Shown: in pieces, positions 1-7,182 of the stretch | Numbering within the stretch: position 1 is the first letter of the stretch | Layout: every line of letters starts with the position of its first letter | Source of the DNA: Terriglobia bacterium | GTDB lineage: Bacteria > Acidobacteriota > Terriglobia > UBA7540 | Length of the DNA stretch: 12,249 nt | Assembly (NCBI GenBank): GCA_030042795.1 | Contig: JASHYZ010000035.1 | Location: 1 to 12,249 of the forward strand | Direction of reading: 5' to 3' | The notes under the pieces: model-generated | What the model was told of the DNA's origin: nothing | Seen by the model: the letters and a program-made list of their open reading frames with translations, nothing else | The model's database searches: none | Position numbers and translations under genes: made by a program

Positions 1-259
1 GGACTACCTAAAGCAGCAACAAGAGACGCTTAACACCTACGGCTGGGTAGACCAGAAGGCTGGTGTGGTGAGAATACCCATCGACCGGGCCATGGACCTT
101 TTAATCCAAAAGGGCTTGCCTGTGAGAGCGGAATCAGGCGGAGGCACGGTCACGCAGCAATCGAAGGCTGCGGCCGGTACCGGCAAGCAGATGGCTCCGC
201 CTGCTGGAACGACTCCGGCGACTTCGAATTCGGGCAGTGGAAGTGGCAGGGAGCGCTAA
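1..259 (+). CDS. C-terminal part of a small protein upstream of sco (5' end outside window)
   Basis: The reading frame is open from the left edge (first full codon at base 2) to the TAA at 257-259, so only the last 85 residues are visible. An ATG at 110 and a GTG at 65 lie inside the frame, but the conserved-looking part starts further upstream, so I treat the gene as truncated by the window edge. The visible part reads as a short charged segment, then a motif around YGWVDQKAGVVRIPIDRAMD, then a low-complexity tail rich in Gly, Ser, Thr, Ala and Gln. From memory, this WVD-KAGVVRIPI-RAM motif occurs in small proteins encoded next to alternative complex III and caa3 oxidase genes, which fits the genes downstream. 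I cannot name the family or assign a function. No membrane segment is visible in this part. Confidence 0.65.
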   Translation, partial: DYLKQQQETLNTYGWVDQKAGVVRIPIDRAMDLLIQKGLPVRAESGGGTVTQQSKAAAGTGKQMAPPAGTTPATSNSGSGSGRER

Positions 260-286
260 TGACCAGCCCACCCCCCGGGTATTTTT

Positions 287-315
287 TTGGCCTACTCTGG
301 AATGTTGTTGATAAT
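287..315 (+). promoter_or_regulatory. Candidate sigma70-type promoter overlapping repeat 1
   Basis: TTGGCC at 287-292 (4 of 6 to the -35 consensus) is followed after 17 bases by GATAAT at 310-315 (5 of 6 to the -10 consensus). The -10 lies inside the first direct repeat. If real, the sco transcript would have a leader of about 240 bases. This is a consensus match only; AT-rich DNA gives such matches by chance. Confidence 0.25.
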
Positions 316-416
316 AAAGGGCCGGAAATGAGAAGAATGAGAAATTTGAGACTACTCTGGAATGTATATGAAAAAAAGTAACTTAACTCTTTTACCCCGG
401 AATGTTGTTGATAAAT
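293..416 (+). repeat. Three direct copies of a ~24-bp AT-rich element upstream of sco
   Basis: The core CTGGAATGTTGTTGATAA-like unit occurs at 293-316, at 353-376 (more diverged: AATGTATATGAAAAAA in the second half) and at 393-416 (CCCCGG in place of CTCTGG). The starts are exactly 60 and 40 bases apart. A weaker fourth match, AATGTTATTGAT, lies at 495-506. All copies are on the same strand and fall in the AT-rich gap between two genes. They could be binding sites for a regulator of the oxidase cluster or remnants of a degenerate repeat; the sequence alone does not decide. Confidence 0.6.
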
Positions 417-549
417 AAGAGTATTAGATGACTTTCAGGCAGTAGCTTATCTTGGATCTAATTGAAAATAAGACTTTTACGCTAAATCTATCCAAATGTT
501 ATTGATGCAAAGTGATTTAGCAAGTCAGCGGGGATTGATGGCAGAATTC

Positions 550-554
550 GGAAG
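550..554 (+). promoter_or_regulatory. Ribosome binding site that favours the 563 start of the SCO gene
   Basis: GGAAG sits 8 bases before the ATG at 563. The later in-frame ATG at 602 is preceded by a pyrimidine-rich stretch (CTCCTCCC) with no Shine-Dalgarno match, so the longer protein is preferred. Confidence 0.5.
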
Positions 555-562
555 TAACGAAA

Positions 563-1438
563 ATGTGCATTGAGTCCAGAGACGATACGAAAGCTCCTCC
601 CATGAGCCCTAGAAGACAGCACTATTGGCCCGGCATTGCAAGGTTCGGATTGCTTTGCGCAGTGATTTCGGGAAGCTTGCTGCACGCTCAAACCAACAGA
701 CCGGCCGACTATAGGCCCACGATCCTGCGCAATGTGGGAATTGACCAGAAGTTGAACCAGCAGGTGCCGCTTGATATTCCATTCCGCGACGAGAACGGCA
801 GTACGGTTCGACTGGGCGATTACTTCGGGCAGAGGCCGGTGATTCTGTCTCTGGTTTACTACGAATGCCCGATGCTCTGCACCACTTCCCTCAACGGTCT
901 GGACCAGAGCCTGAAGGAGCTCAAGTTCAATTTGGGTACCGACTTCAACGTGGTTACGGTGAGTTTCGATCCCACCGAACAGCCCTCGCTGGCGACCGCC
1001 AAAAAAGCGGTTTACGTCGGGCTCTATGGCCGCCCCGGGGCCGCCGCGGGATGGCATTTCCTGACCGGCGACCAGGAATCGATCGACCGGCTAACCCAGG
1101 CGGTGGGCTTCCGGTACAACTACGATCCCACCATCAAGCAGTTCATCCACGCCACCGGAATCATCGTGCTGACGCCGCAGGGAAAGGTCGCCCGCTACTT
1201 TTACGGCATTCAGTATCCGGCGGGCAACTTGCGCCTGGCCCTGGTTGAGGCGTCGCAAGGGAAGATCGGCAATCCGGTAGATGAGGTTTTGCTGTACTGT
1301 TGCGAGTACGATCCGATGACGGGGAAGTACAGCCTGATCATCTCGCGTGTCCTCAAGATTGGCGCGGCGGTCACAATTCTGTCGCTCGGAACCCTGATGC
1401 TGGTGATGTTCCGCAGCGCGCCGAATTCGCGGACTTGA
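563..1438 (+). CDS. SCO1/SenC-family copper chaperone for cytochrome c oxidase
   Basis: This 291-residue protein is a membrane-anchored, thioredoxin-fold copper chaperone that delivers copper to the CuA site of oxidase subunit II, acting on the outer face of the cytoplasmic membrane. The copper ligands are visible: Cys102 and Cys106 in ECPMLC, and His196 in QFIHATG. A hydrophobic signal/anchor is at about residues 26-42 (ending LLHAQ), and a second membrane helix is at the C-terminus (about 265-283), which is longer than a minimal SCO protein. A YCCEYDP segment at 245-251 adds two cysteines just before that helix. The start at 563 has a GGAAG ribosome site at 550-554, 8 bases upstream; an ATG at 602 is the alternative but has no clear site. 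It lies directly before coxB, as SCO genes often do. Family assignment is firm; exact metal-transfer partner is inferred. Confidence 0.93.
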   Translation: MCIESRDDTKAPPMSPRRQHYWPGIARFGLLCAVISGSLLHAQTNRPADYRPTILRNVGIDQKLNQQVPLDIPFRDENGSTVRLGDYFGQRPVILSLVYYECPMLCTTSLNGLDQSLKELKFNLGTDFNVVTVSFDPTEQPSLATAKKAVYVGLYGRPGAAAGWHFLTGDQESIDRLTQAVGFRYNYDPTIKQFIHATGIIVLTPQGKVARYFYGIQYPAGNLRLALVEASQGKIGNPVDEVLLYCCEYDPMTGKYSLIISRVLKIGAAVTILSLGTLMLVMFRSAPNSRT

Positions 1439-1440
1439 GT

Positions 1441-1487
1441 TGGCATGGGCTTCCAGCCCCATGCGCACGGGCAGAATGCCCGTGCCA
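1441..1487. repeat. Double-hairpin palindromic (REP-like) repeat between sco and coxB
   Basis: Two adjacent hairpins are enclosed by an outer pair, giving a cruciform or clover shape. Hairpin 1 at 1443-1464 pairs GCATGGGCT with AGCCCCATGC (one bulged base). Hairpin 2 at 1465-1485 is a perfect 9-bp stem, GCACGGGCA/TGCCCGTGC, with loop GAA. The outer TGGCA (1441-1445) pairs with TGCCA (1483-1487), in competition with the end of hairpin 2. Translated in reverse frames it gives TGILPVRMG and GWKPMP peptides; I recall such spurious peptides from many acidobacterial and planctomycete gene calls, marking a dispersed repeat family. No T-run follows, so it is not a standard terminator, but it could reduce or stabilise the transcript between sco and coxB. 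Confidence 0.7.
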
Positions 1488-1513
1488 CGAGTTCCACGTT
1501 TCATTAACGAATT

Positions 1514-2467
1514 ATGCTGGCGATTCTCTTTCCAATCCGGCCTCCGCAGGCTTCCTCGATATCCGTGGAATGGGATTACTTTTTCTACCTTCTGACGGCC
1601 ATTACGGTCTTCTTCTCGGCCCTGATCTTCGGCCTCGTCTTTTACTTCGCCATCAAGTACCGGCGGCGCGAAAAGGACGAAGTGCCGCCCCAGAACCACG
1701 GCAACCTGCTCCTCGAGCTTGCCTGGACGATCATCCCGGCGGGGATCTGCGTAGTTCTCTTCGTCTGGGCGTCGCTGCTGTTCATTCGCTCGCAGAGCCC
1801 TCCGACAAATGCCACCGAGATTTTTGTGGTGGCCAAACAGTGGATGTGGAAAGTGCAGCATCCCGAGGGCCCGCGGGAAATCAACCAGTTGCATGTTCCG
1901 GTGGGCGAGCCCGTGAAGCTCACCATGACTTCGGAAGATGTTATCCACGATTTTGGAGTTCCTGCCTTCCGGGTGAAGAAGGATGTAGTGCCCGGAATGT
2001 ATTCCACCGAGTGGTTTACGCCCACAAAGGTTGGGGAATATCATCTGTTTTGCGATCAGTACTGCGGCACCGGCCATTCCCACATGGTCGGCACGGTCGT
2101 GGTGATGAGGCCTGACGATTACGAGCATTGGTTAGCAAGTCAAATGAATGCGCAGCCGATGGCTGAGCGTGGGGAGAGACTATTCGGACAACTCGGCTGC
2201 AACACTTGCCACGGGGAGGGCGCGAAGACACCCGGACCGCCGCTGCAAGGTTTGTACGGCACCGAGGTGAAGCTCCAAAACGGCCAGACGGTGAGGGCTG
2301 ACGACGAGTATCTGCGCAACGCTGTTCTGGGGCCGCAAGGAGTGGCGGGCTATCCCACCCTGATGCCTACGTTTCAGGGTCAGGTGAACGAAGAGGAGGT
2401 TCTTCAGCTTATCGCCTACATCAAGTCTCTGGGGCCCCCTGTGGAAAGGAAGGTTGCAAAGCAATGA
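1514..2467 (+). CDS. coxB: Cytochrome c oxidase subunit II with fused cytochrome c domain (caa3-type)
   Basis: This 317-residue subunit accepts electrons and passes them through CuA to subunit I. Two membrane helices (about 22-47 and 69-91) are followed by the periplasmic cupredoxin domain. The CuA ligands are His145, Cys180, Gln182 (by its backbone carbonyl), Cys184, His188 and Met191 in the block [13 protein letters not shown]. Gln occupies the place where many oxidases have Glu, which other lineages also show. The aromatic entry motif QWMWK is at 109-113. A cytochrome c domain follows, with heme site CNTCH (229-233) and probable axial Met284 in TLMPTF, making this a caa3-type subunit that carries its own electron donor. 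No clear ribosome site precedes the ATG; the start gives a plausible signal-like N-terminus. Its stop overlaps coxA by 4 bases (ATGA), so the two are translationally coupled. Confidence 0.96.
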   Translation: MLAILFPIRPPQASSISVEWDYFFYLLTAITVFFSALIFGLVFYFAIKYRRREKDEVPPQNHGNLLLELAWTIIPAGICVVLFVWASLLFIRSQSPPTNATEIFVVAKQWMWKVQHPEGPREINQLHVPVGEPVKLTMTSEDVIHDFGVPAFRVKKDVVPGMYSTEWFTPTKVGEYHLFCDQYCGTGHSHMVGTVVVMRPDDYEHWLASQMNAQPMAERGERLFGQLGCNTCHGEGAKTPGPPLQGLYGTEVKLQNGQTVRADDEYLRNAVLGPQGVAGYPTLMPTFQGQVNEEEVLQLIAYIKSLGPPVERKVAKQ

Positions 2468-4092
2468 GCACGGTTGCGGTTGAAGCTCCATCCCTGCCGG
2501 AAGTCCATTATCTGAACGCGGACTACGGCTGGCGCTCCTGGCTCTTCACCACCGATCACAAGCGGATCGCCTGGCTCTATCTGATCTCCATTACGCTGAT
2601 GTTCGCCATCGGGGGTCTTGCCGCCACCTTGATGCGGCTGAACCTGATTGAGCCGTCGGGCCTCTTGTTCGAGCCTGCGACCTACAACAAGCTTTTCACG
2701 GCGCACGGGCTCATCATGATCTTCTTCTTCCTGACTCAATCCATACCGACCGTGCTCGGGAACTTTCTGATTCCGATCATGATCGGCGCTCGCGACGTGG
2801 CTTTTCCCAAGATCAACCTGCTGAGCTGGTACATTTACGTGGTCGGCGCCCTCATCTTCGTCATCAGCCTGATTACCGGAGGAATCGATACCGGCTGGAC
2901 ACTCTACACTCCACTGAGCACGACCTATGCGAACACGAATGTGCTCTCGGCCACCGTGGGCATCTTCATCACGGGATTTTCCTCGATTCTGACCGGTCTG
3001 AACTTCATGGTGACTATCCACAAGATGCGCGCGCCCGGCATGACTTGGTTCCGGTTGCCCCTCTTCATCTGGTCCATGTACGCCACCAGCGTGATCTTCG
3101 TTCTGGCCATGCCGGTGATTGCGATTACGATCGCCCTCATCGCGCTCGAGCGCATCTGGCATGTGGGCATCTTCGATCCCGGCCTGGGCGGTGATCCCAT
3201 TCTCTTCCAGCACCTTTTCTGGTTCTTTGGGCATCCGGAGGTTTACATCCTCATCCTGCCCTCGATGGGTGTCATCAACGAGCTGGTGGCCGCAGGTTGC
3301 CGCAAGCGCATTTTCGGTTACAGCTTCGTGGCCTTTTCCAGCGTGGCCATTGCTGCCATTTCTTTCATGGTTTGGGGACATCATATGTTCCTCACCGGGC
3401 AGTCGGTGTACGCCGGCCTGGTTTTTTCAGCGCTGAGTTTCGCCGTGGCCATCCCTTCCGCCATCAAGGTGTTCAATTGGACCGCCACCATGTATAAGGC
3501 CTCGATATCCTACGATACCCCGATGCTGTACGCCATCGGCTTTATCGGTTTGTTTACCATCGGCGGGCTCACCGGACTGTTTTTGGCTTCGATGGGCGCT
3601 GACGTTCACCTCCACGACACCTATTTTGTGGTGGCGCATTTCCATTACGTGATGGTGGGCGGCGCCATTATGGGTTATATGGGCGGGCTGCACTTATGGT
3701 GGCCCAAGATGACGGGCAAGATGTATCCCGAAGCCTGGGCGCGCTTTGCCTGCCTGCTGGTTTTTGTAGGGTTTAACCTTACCTTCGGTCCGCAGTTCAT
3801 CCTGGGCTATGTCGGTATGCCCCGGCGCTACGCCGTCTACCCGGCCGAGTTCCAGGTGCTCAACGTCATGTCGTCGGCGGGCGCTTCCATCCTGGCCGTC
3901 GGCTACGTGATTCCGCTGATTTACTTCGCATGGTCGGCGTTTAAGGGGCCTGTGGCCGGGCCTAACCCCTGGGGCGCGAAGGGTCTGGAGTGGACCATCG
4001 CCTCGCCGCCTCCGACGCATAACTTCGAGGAAACACCCATCGTGACTGAAGAAGCGTACGCCTACGAACCCGAGGCAGCTCATGTCGGCTGA
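2464..4092 (+). CDS. coxA: Cytochrome c oxidase subunit I (A1-type heme-copper oxidase)
   Basis: This 542-residue integral membrane protein, with about 12 helices, reduces oxygen to water and pumps protons. Low-spin heme ligands are His81 and His394, high-spin heme ligand His392 (in VVAHFHYV), and CuB ligands His257, His306 and His307. Tyr261 in GHPEVY is the cross-linked tyrosine. D-channel residues are present (Asp111, Asn100, Asn118, gate Glu259), and the K-channel lysine is Lys335 in IPSAIKVF, with Ser332 where Thr is common. GHPEVY and both channels place it in subfamily A1. Length is typical. A GGAAGG ribosome site is at 2448-2453, and the ATG overlaps the coxB stop. It shares 11 bases with coxC. 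The C-terminal tail after about residue 495 is soluble, acidic and not conserved-looking. Confidence 0.97.
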   Translation: MSTVAVEAPSLPEVHYLNADYGWRSWLFTTDHKRIAWLYLISITLMFAIGGLAATLMRLNLIEPSGLLFEPATYNKLFTAHGLIMIFFFLTQSIPTVLGNFLIPIMIGARDVAFPKINLLSWYIYVVGALIFVISLITGGIDTGWTLYTPLSTTYANTNVLSATVGIFITGFSSILTGLNFMVTIHKMRAPGMTWFRLPLFIWSMYATSVIFVLAMPVIAITIALIALERIWHVGIFDPGLGGDPILFQHLFWFFGHPEVYILILPSMGVINELVAAGCRKRIFGYSFVAFSSVAIAAISFMVWGHHMFLTGQSVYAGLVFSALSFAVAIPSAIKVFNWTATMYKASISYDTPMLYAIGFIGLFTIGGLTGLFLASMGADVHLHDTYFVVAHFHYVMVGGAIMGYMGGLHLWWPKMTGKMYPEAWARFACLLVFVGFNLTFGPQFILGYVGMPRRYAVYPAEFQVLNVMSSAGASILAVGYVIPLIYFAWSAFKGPVAGPNPWGAKGLEWTIASPPPTHNFEETPIVTEEAYAYEPEAAHVG

Positions 4093-4774
4093 AGCGCACG
4101 GCGCCACCCTGGTGGCGGAACAATTCGACGACTTCGAACAGCAAAAGTCTGCCGATACCTTCGGCATGTGGCTGTTTCTGGTCACCGAAGTGTTGTTCTT
4201 TGGCGGACTCTTTTGTGGCTACTGCGTCTACCGCAACATTTACCCGGAGGCGTGGGCCGCCGGCAGCCATCTGCTGAAAGTGCAATATGGCGCTTTCTAC
4301 ACCGTGCTGCTGATCTGCAGCAGCTTAACGATGGCGCTGGGGGTGCGCGCCGCTCAACTCCGCATGAAAACCTCCCTGACCGTTTGTCTCATCCTCACTT
4401 GGATCATGGGAGCGGCCTTCGTCTACATCAAGCTGCGGTATGAGTGGTACGGCGACTACCTCGAGGCTTTGATCCCCGGCCCGCACTTTGCGCCACACGG
4501 TGAAAACCTCGAGCTCATCAATCATTTTCACGCCCTGCTGCCCCATGTCAGCCTGTTTTTCCTTTTTTACTTCTGCATGACGGGACTGCACGCCTTGCAC
4601 ATGGTCGTGGGCGTTGGATTACTCACCACGCTGCTCATCTTTACTCAACAGGGCAAGAACACGCAAGGAAACTACAATTGGGTCGAAATCGTCGGGCTTT
4701 ACTGGCACTTCGTCGATATTGTCTGGATCTTTCTGTTTCCCCTGCTCTATTTAATAGGGGGCCGCTATGTCTGA
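4082..4774 (+). CDS. coxC: Cytochrome c oxidase subunit III
   Basis: This 230-residue membrane subunit supports subunit I, helping to stabilise the active site and supply protons to the D-channel. Family hallmarks are [16 protein letters not shown] (29-44, with the conserved Glu36), the HFHALLPHV region (148-156), [10 protein letters not shown] (168-177) and the C-terminal [18 protein letters not shown] (207-224). Five membrane segments are visible at about 28-49, 68-88, 99-116, 155-188 (one extended or split helix) and 205-226. The start at 4082 overlaps the end of coxA by 11 bases and has GAGG at 4072-4075 upstream. Its own stop overlaps coxD by 8 bases. It is the conventional subunit III here; a second, divergent one follows at 5456. 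Confidence 0.94.
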   Translation: MSAEAHGATLVAEQFDDFEQQKSADTFGMWLFLVTEVLFFGGLFCGYCVYRNIYPEAWAAGSHLLKVQYGAFYTVLLICSSLTMALGVRAAQLRMKTSLTVCLILTWIMGAAFVYIKLRYEWYGDYLEALIPGPHFAPHGENLELINHFHALLPHVSLFFLFYFCMTGLHALHMVVGVGLLTTLLIFTQQGKNTQGNYNWVEIVGLYWHFVDIVWIFLFPLLYLIGGRYV

Positions 4775-5108
4775 ACACGTCCACGTCCATCCCAAATTCT
4801 TCTACGTCAAAGTCTTTCTCTCGCTGATCGGCCTGACAGCGATTACCACGGCTGTTGCCTACGTGGACCTCGGAGTATTTAACACCGTCGTGGCGCTGGT
4901 TATTGCCGTCTGCAAAGCCTCACTGGTGGTGCTCTTCTTCATGCACCTGAAAGAACAGACTGGCATGACGCGCGTGGTGATCATCGCGGCCGCGTTGTGG
5001 CTGGCCGTGCTCATCGTCATTACCTTGAGCGATCGCTTCACCCGCCACTGGGTGCCTTCCAACGGGCCCTGGCAAACCAGTTCGATAGTATCGCCACAAT
5101 CGCAGTGA
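4767..5108 (+). CDS. coxD: Small cytochrome c oxidase subunit IV (prokaryotic COX4 type)
   Basis: This 113-residue membrane protein has a His-rich N-terminus ([10 protein letters not shown]) and three helices at about 13-32, 37-58 and 70-88. The KASLVVLFFMHLK block (50-62) is the hallmark of the bacterial CoxD/CyoD-like subunit IV family. It is an accessory subunit of the oxidase with a likely role in assembly or stability. The ATG overlaps the coxC stop by 8 bases and follows a G-rich stretch (TAGGGGG) that can serve as ribosome site. It closes the tightly packed coxB-A-C-D block; a 59-base gap follows. Confidence 0.9.
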   Translation: MSEHVHVHPKFFYVKVFLSLIGLTAITTAVAYVDLGVFNTVVALVIAVCKASLVVLFFMHLKEQTGMTRVVIIAAALWLAVLIVITLSDRFTRHWVPSNGPWQTSSIVSPQSQ

Positions 5109-5167
5109 AGTTCAGTTGGTGATGACCTTGGGCGGTCCACAGATGTAAACTAATCCGAGGGAAGGTT

Positions 5168-5410
5168 ATGAGTCAGATCCTTTGGGCTCTTGTTGCTCAG
5201 ACCAGCGTAATCGTAGCGGGATGCGTCGTCATCATCCTCCACAATAACGCGAGGTTTGCGGCCATTGACAAGCGTATCGATGATCTCCGCTCGGAGATGA
5301 GCCATCACTTTTCGGAGATGAACCACCGCTTTGATGACTTGAAGGACTGGATCCGTTCGGAAGTCCGGCGCCTTGAAGAGCGTATCGAGCGCCCCGTTCT
5401 TAAGGGTTAG
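5168..5410 (+). CDS. Small membrane-anchored coiled-coil protein, unknown function
   Basis: The 80-residue product has one N-terminal membrane helix (about 5-25, ending in HNNAR) and then a highly charged helical stretch (29-75) with heptad spacing and the related units SEMSHHF and SEMNHRF, as in a coiled coil. It likely forms oligomers with the coiled coil on the cytoplasmic side, but topology is inferred. The ribosome site GAGGGAAGG at 5157-5165 is one of the strongest in the window, which argues that this short gene is real. It sits between coxD and a second subunit III gene on the same strand, so it may be an oxidase accessory protein; similar one-helix coiled-coil proteins are common in acidobacterial genomes in unrelated contexts. 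I recognise no named family. Confidence 0.75.
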   Translation: MSQILWALVAQTSVIVAGCVVIILHNNARFAAIDKRIDDLRSEMSHHFSEMNHRFDDLKDWIRSEVRRLEERIERPVLKG

Positions 5411-5455
5411 TTTACCGGTCGCATCAGAACCACAGACGTCACTCAGGCTTACCTC

Positions 5456-6145
5456 ATGCCTGCTTCGGTCTCGCCTCCGATCACTTCTCCCACCGGCACC
5501 GGCAACGAACGCTCACACTGGGGCGGCGGTCCGACCAGCATCGACTTCCGCGGCGGCGGTGGAGACGGCTTCGGGAATTGGAACCCCATGGGTTCCGCCA
5601 CTCCTGCTTCGGCCTGCCGCGCCGGGATCTATGCAGGGATCGCTTCCATCTCAATGCTGTTTGCGACCCTCGCGCTGGTCTTTGTCGTGCGCCTGAAGAT
5701 TGCAAGTGGCTGGGCTCACACTCCGTTTCCTCCGGTTCTCTACCTCAACACCGTATTGCTCGCCGCGAGCAGCGTAACCTTGGAACGAGCGCGCTCCGCG
5801 ATGTCGGCGGACAACATGCGGGCATACCGGGGCTGGCTTTACACCACCTTGACGTTGGGCCTTGCTTTTCTCGCCGGTCAGTTGGCCGCCTGGCAAAAGC
5901 TCGCCGCCGCCGGAGTGTACCTCGCCGGCAATCCCAGCGGCGCTTTTTTTTACATCATCACGGCCGCGCATGGCCTGCATTTGCTCGGCGGAATCATTGC
6001 GCTGGTCTATCTGGTCTTGAATACTCGCGAGGTTCGCTGGGGCTTGAAGAGACCCACAGTGGTGGATGTTACGAGCATTTATTGGCACTTCATGGATGGA
6101 CTGTGGCTTGCTGTATTCGCTGTACTGTTGGTGATGCGGTGGTGA
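5456..6145 (+). CDS. Second, divergent heme-copper oxidase subunit III-like protein
   Basis: This 229-residue protein has a poorly ordered N-terminus rich in Gly, Pro and Ser (1-50, including GGGPTSIDFRGGGGDGFGNW) and then five membrane helices at about 57-79, 92-107, 128-146, 163-187 and 207-227. Late subunit III signatures are present: AHGLHLLGG (171-179) and IYWHFMDGLWLAVF (208-221). The early TEVLFFGG motif of ordinary subunit III is missing; the equivalent helix reads LYLNTVLLAASSVTLERAR, as in a distinct subunit III/CyoC-like branch. It probably adds to, or substitutes in, the same oxidase. No strong ribosome site precedes the ATG, so the exact start is uncertain, but the Gly-rich leader is in frame and resembles related proteins. 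Its TGA overlaps the GTG start of the GH16 gene by 4 bases. Confidence 0.85.
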   Translation: MPASVSPPITSPTGTGNERSHWGGGPTSIDFRGGGGDGFGNWNPMGSATPASACRAGIYAGIASISMLFATLALVFVVRLKIASGWAHTPFPPVLYLNTVLLAASSVTLERARSAMSADNMRAYRGWLYTTLTLGLAFLAGQLAAWQKLAAAGVYLAGNPSGAFFYIITAAHGLHLLGGIIALVYLVLNTREVRWGLKRPTVVDVTSIYWHFMDGLWLAVFAVLLVMRW

Positions 6146-7128
6146 ACTTCGCCCGTGGCGCACTGATCAGAGCTTCCCGCCTCTTCCTTCAACGAACAAC
6201 CGCGCGGTCTCATCTGTTACATTTCACGCTGCTCGCGGGATTGGCTGCGTTCGCTCTTACTGCGATCACAGCGAGCGGGCAAACGAAGTCCGCGCCACAG
6301 AACTGGCGATTGGTGTGGAGCGATGAGTTCAACGGACCTGACGGGTCAGCCCCCGACGCTCAAAAGTGGACCTACGACATTGGAGTGGACGGCGACGGCT
6401 GGGGCAACAAGGAGCTTGAGTACTATACGAACCTTCGTCGAAACGTCGTGGTGCAGGGCGGCAATCTGGTGATCACCGCGTTAAAGGAAAAGTATACAGG
6501 ACCGAGCATCCGGCCCGAGGGCCAGGATGAGAATCAATCCGCCGGATCGGCCACGGCAGGGCAGGGCACCGTGACACGCGACTACACCTCAGCCCGGCTT
6601 AAATCCCAAAGCCTGTTCTCACAGACTTACGGCCGCTTCGAGGCGCGCATCAAGATTCCTTACGGCCAAGGCATGTGGCCTGCGTTCTGGATGCTCGGCG
6701 ACGACATTGACAAAGTCGGCTGGCCGCGCTGTGGTGAAATCGACATCATGGAGAACATCGGCAAGGAGCCGTCAAAGGTTCACGGCAGCATTCACGGATC
6801 CGGACCTTCCGGATCAAGCACCGATGACATGACGGCTGTCTACAGGCTTCCCGCCGGTGAGAATTTCTCTGACGCCTTCCACATCTTCGCCGTGGAATGG
6901 GAGCCCAAGGTTATTCGCTTCTACGCTGATGGCAACCTCTATGAAACCGTCACACCTTCAGGTCTTCCCAAAAGGACCGGTTGGGTGTTCGATCACCCGT
7001 TCTTCCTGCTCCTGAATCTGGCGGTGGGAGGCGACTGGCCTGGCAGCCCGGACGGTTCCACACATTTCCCACAGCAGATGCTGGTTGATTATGTACGGGT
7101 CTACGCCCGGGGGCCTACCGGCCGCTGA
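6142..7128 (+). CDS. Secreted GH16-family beta-glucanase (laminarinase-like)
   Basis: This 328-residue enzyme is predicted to cut beta-1,3- or mixed beta-1,3/1,4-glucans outside the cytoplasm. Residues about 25-46 form a signal peptide after a basic n-region, ending near TASGQ. The GH16 core opens with WRLVWSDEFNG (55-65) and carries the catalytic GEIDIMENIG: Glu199 as nucleophile, Asp201 assisting, Glu204 as acid/base. WPAFWMLG (179-186), FAVEWEP (249-255) and LLNLAVGGDWPG (290-301) are further family blocks, and the length fits a single-domain enzyme. A Gly/Ser/Gln-rich insertion lies at about 118-147. The start is inferred as GTG at 6142, which overlaps the preceding stop (GTGA) and gives the right signal peptide; the longer open frame back to 5578 is only the shadow of the upstream gene. 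Exact substrate is not readable from sequence. Confidence 0.93.
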   Translation: MNFARGALIRASRLFLQRTTARSHLLHFTLLAGLAAFALTAITASGQTKSAPQNWRLVWSDEFNGPDGSAPDAQKWTYDIGVDGDGWGNKELEYYTNLRRNVVVQGGNLVITALKEKYTGPSIRPEGQDENQSAGSATAGQGTVTRDYTSARLKSQSLFSQTYGRFEARIKIPYGQGMWPAFWMLGDDIDKVGWPRCGEIDIMENIGKEPSKVHGSIHGSGPSGSSTDDMTAVYRLPAGENFSDAFHIFAVEWEPKVIRFYADGNLYETVTPSGLPKRTGWVFDHPFFLLLNLAVGGDWPGSPDGSTHFPQQMLVDYVRVYARGPTGR

Positions 7129-7131
7129 AGG

Positions 7132-7180
7132 GGCGCTGCATGCGCGCTTGGCTTCTCTCCGCGAGCGCATGCTTCGCGCC
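7132..7180. terminator. GC-rich hairpin between convergent genes
   Basis: GGCGC + GCATGCGC (7132-7145) pairs with GCGCATGC + GCGCC (7165-7180), with small bulges at 7137 and 7173-7175 and a 19-base loop. It occupies almost all of the 54-base gap between the stops of the GH16 gene and the convergent regulator gene, so it may act as a two-way terminator. There is no T-run on either strand, so rho-independent action is not assured. Confidence 0.5.
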
Positions 7181-7182
7181 GT

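Larger units (their letters stand above)
260..562. other. Non-coding, AT-rich gap before the oxidase cluster
   Basis: This 303-base gap holds no credible gene on either strand. It is clearly richer in A and T than the flanking genes. It contains the direct-repeat array, a candidate promoter overlapping the first repeat, and a T-rich stretch (TATTTTTTTGG near 280-290) just after a CCCGGG palindrome, which might help end transcription of the upstream gene. Its length and composition suggest that sco begins a new transcription unit. Confidence 0.6.

Noticed and set aside
293..506. The direct repeats as a CRISPR array
   Set aside because: The copies diverge, there are only three or four, spacers are unequal (about 36, 16 and 78 bases), and no cas gene is in the window.
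488..1057. 189-residue minus-strand open frame opposite sco
   Set aside because: It lies opposite a firmly identified SCO gene and shows no recognisable motif or ribosome site.
1091..2128. 345-residue minus-strand open frame opposite sco and coxB
   Set aside because: It reads through the palindromic repeat (giving the spurious TGILPVRMG peptide) and the antisense of two well-supported genes; its composition is that of an antisense shadow.
2416..3384. 322-residue minus-strand open frame opposite coxA
   Set aside because: It is rich in His, Glu, Asp, Gln and Arg with no hydrophobic core or domain, as expected for the complement of a membrane protein gene.
5578..6141. A 516-residue open frame from 5578 that runs into the GH16 gene, as if it were a long fused protein
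   Set aside because: The part before 6142 is the second subunit III gene read in a different frame; it is Arg/Ser-rich and has no domain features. A GTG at 6142 gives a normal signal peptide and an overlap with the preceding stop.
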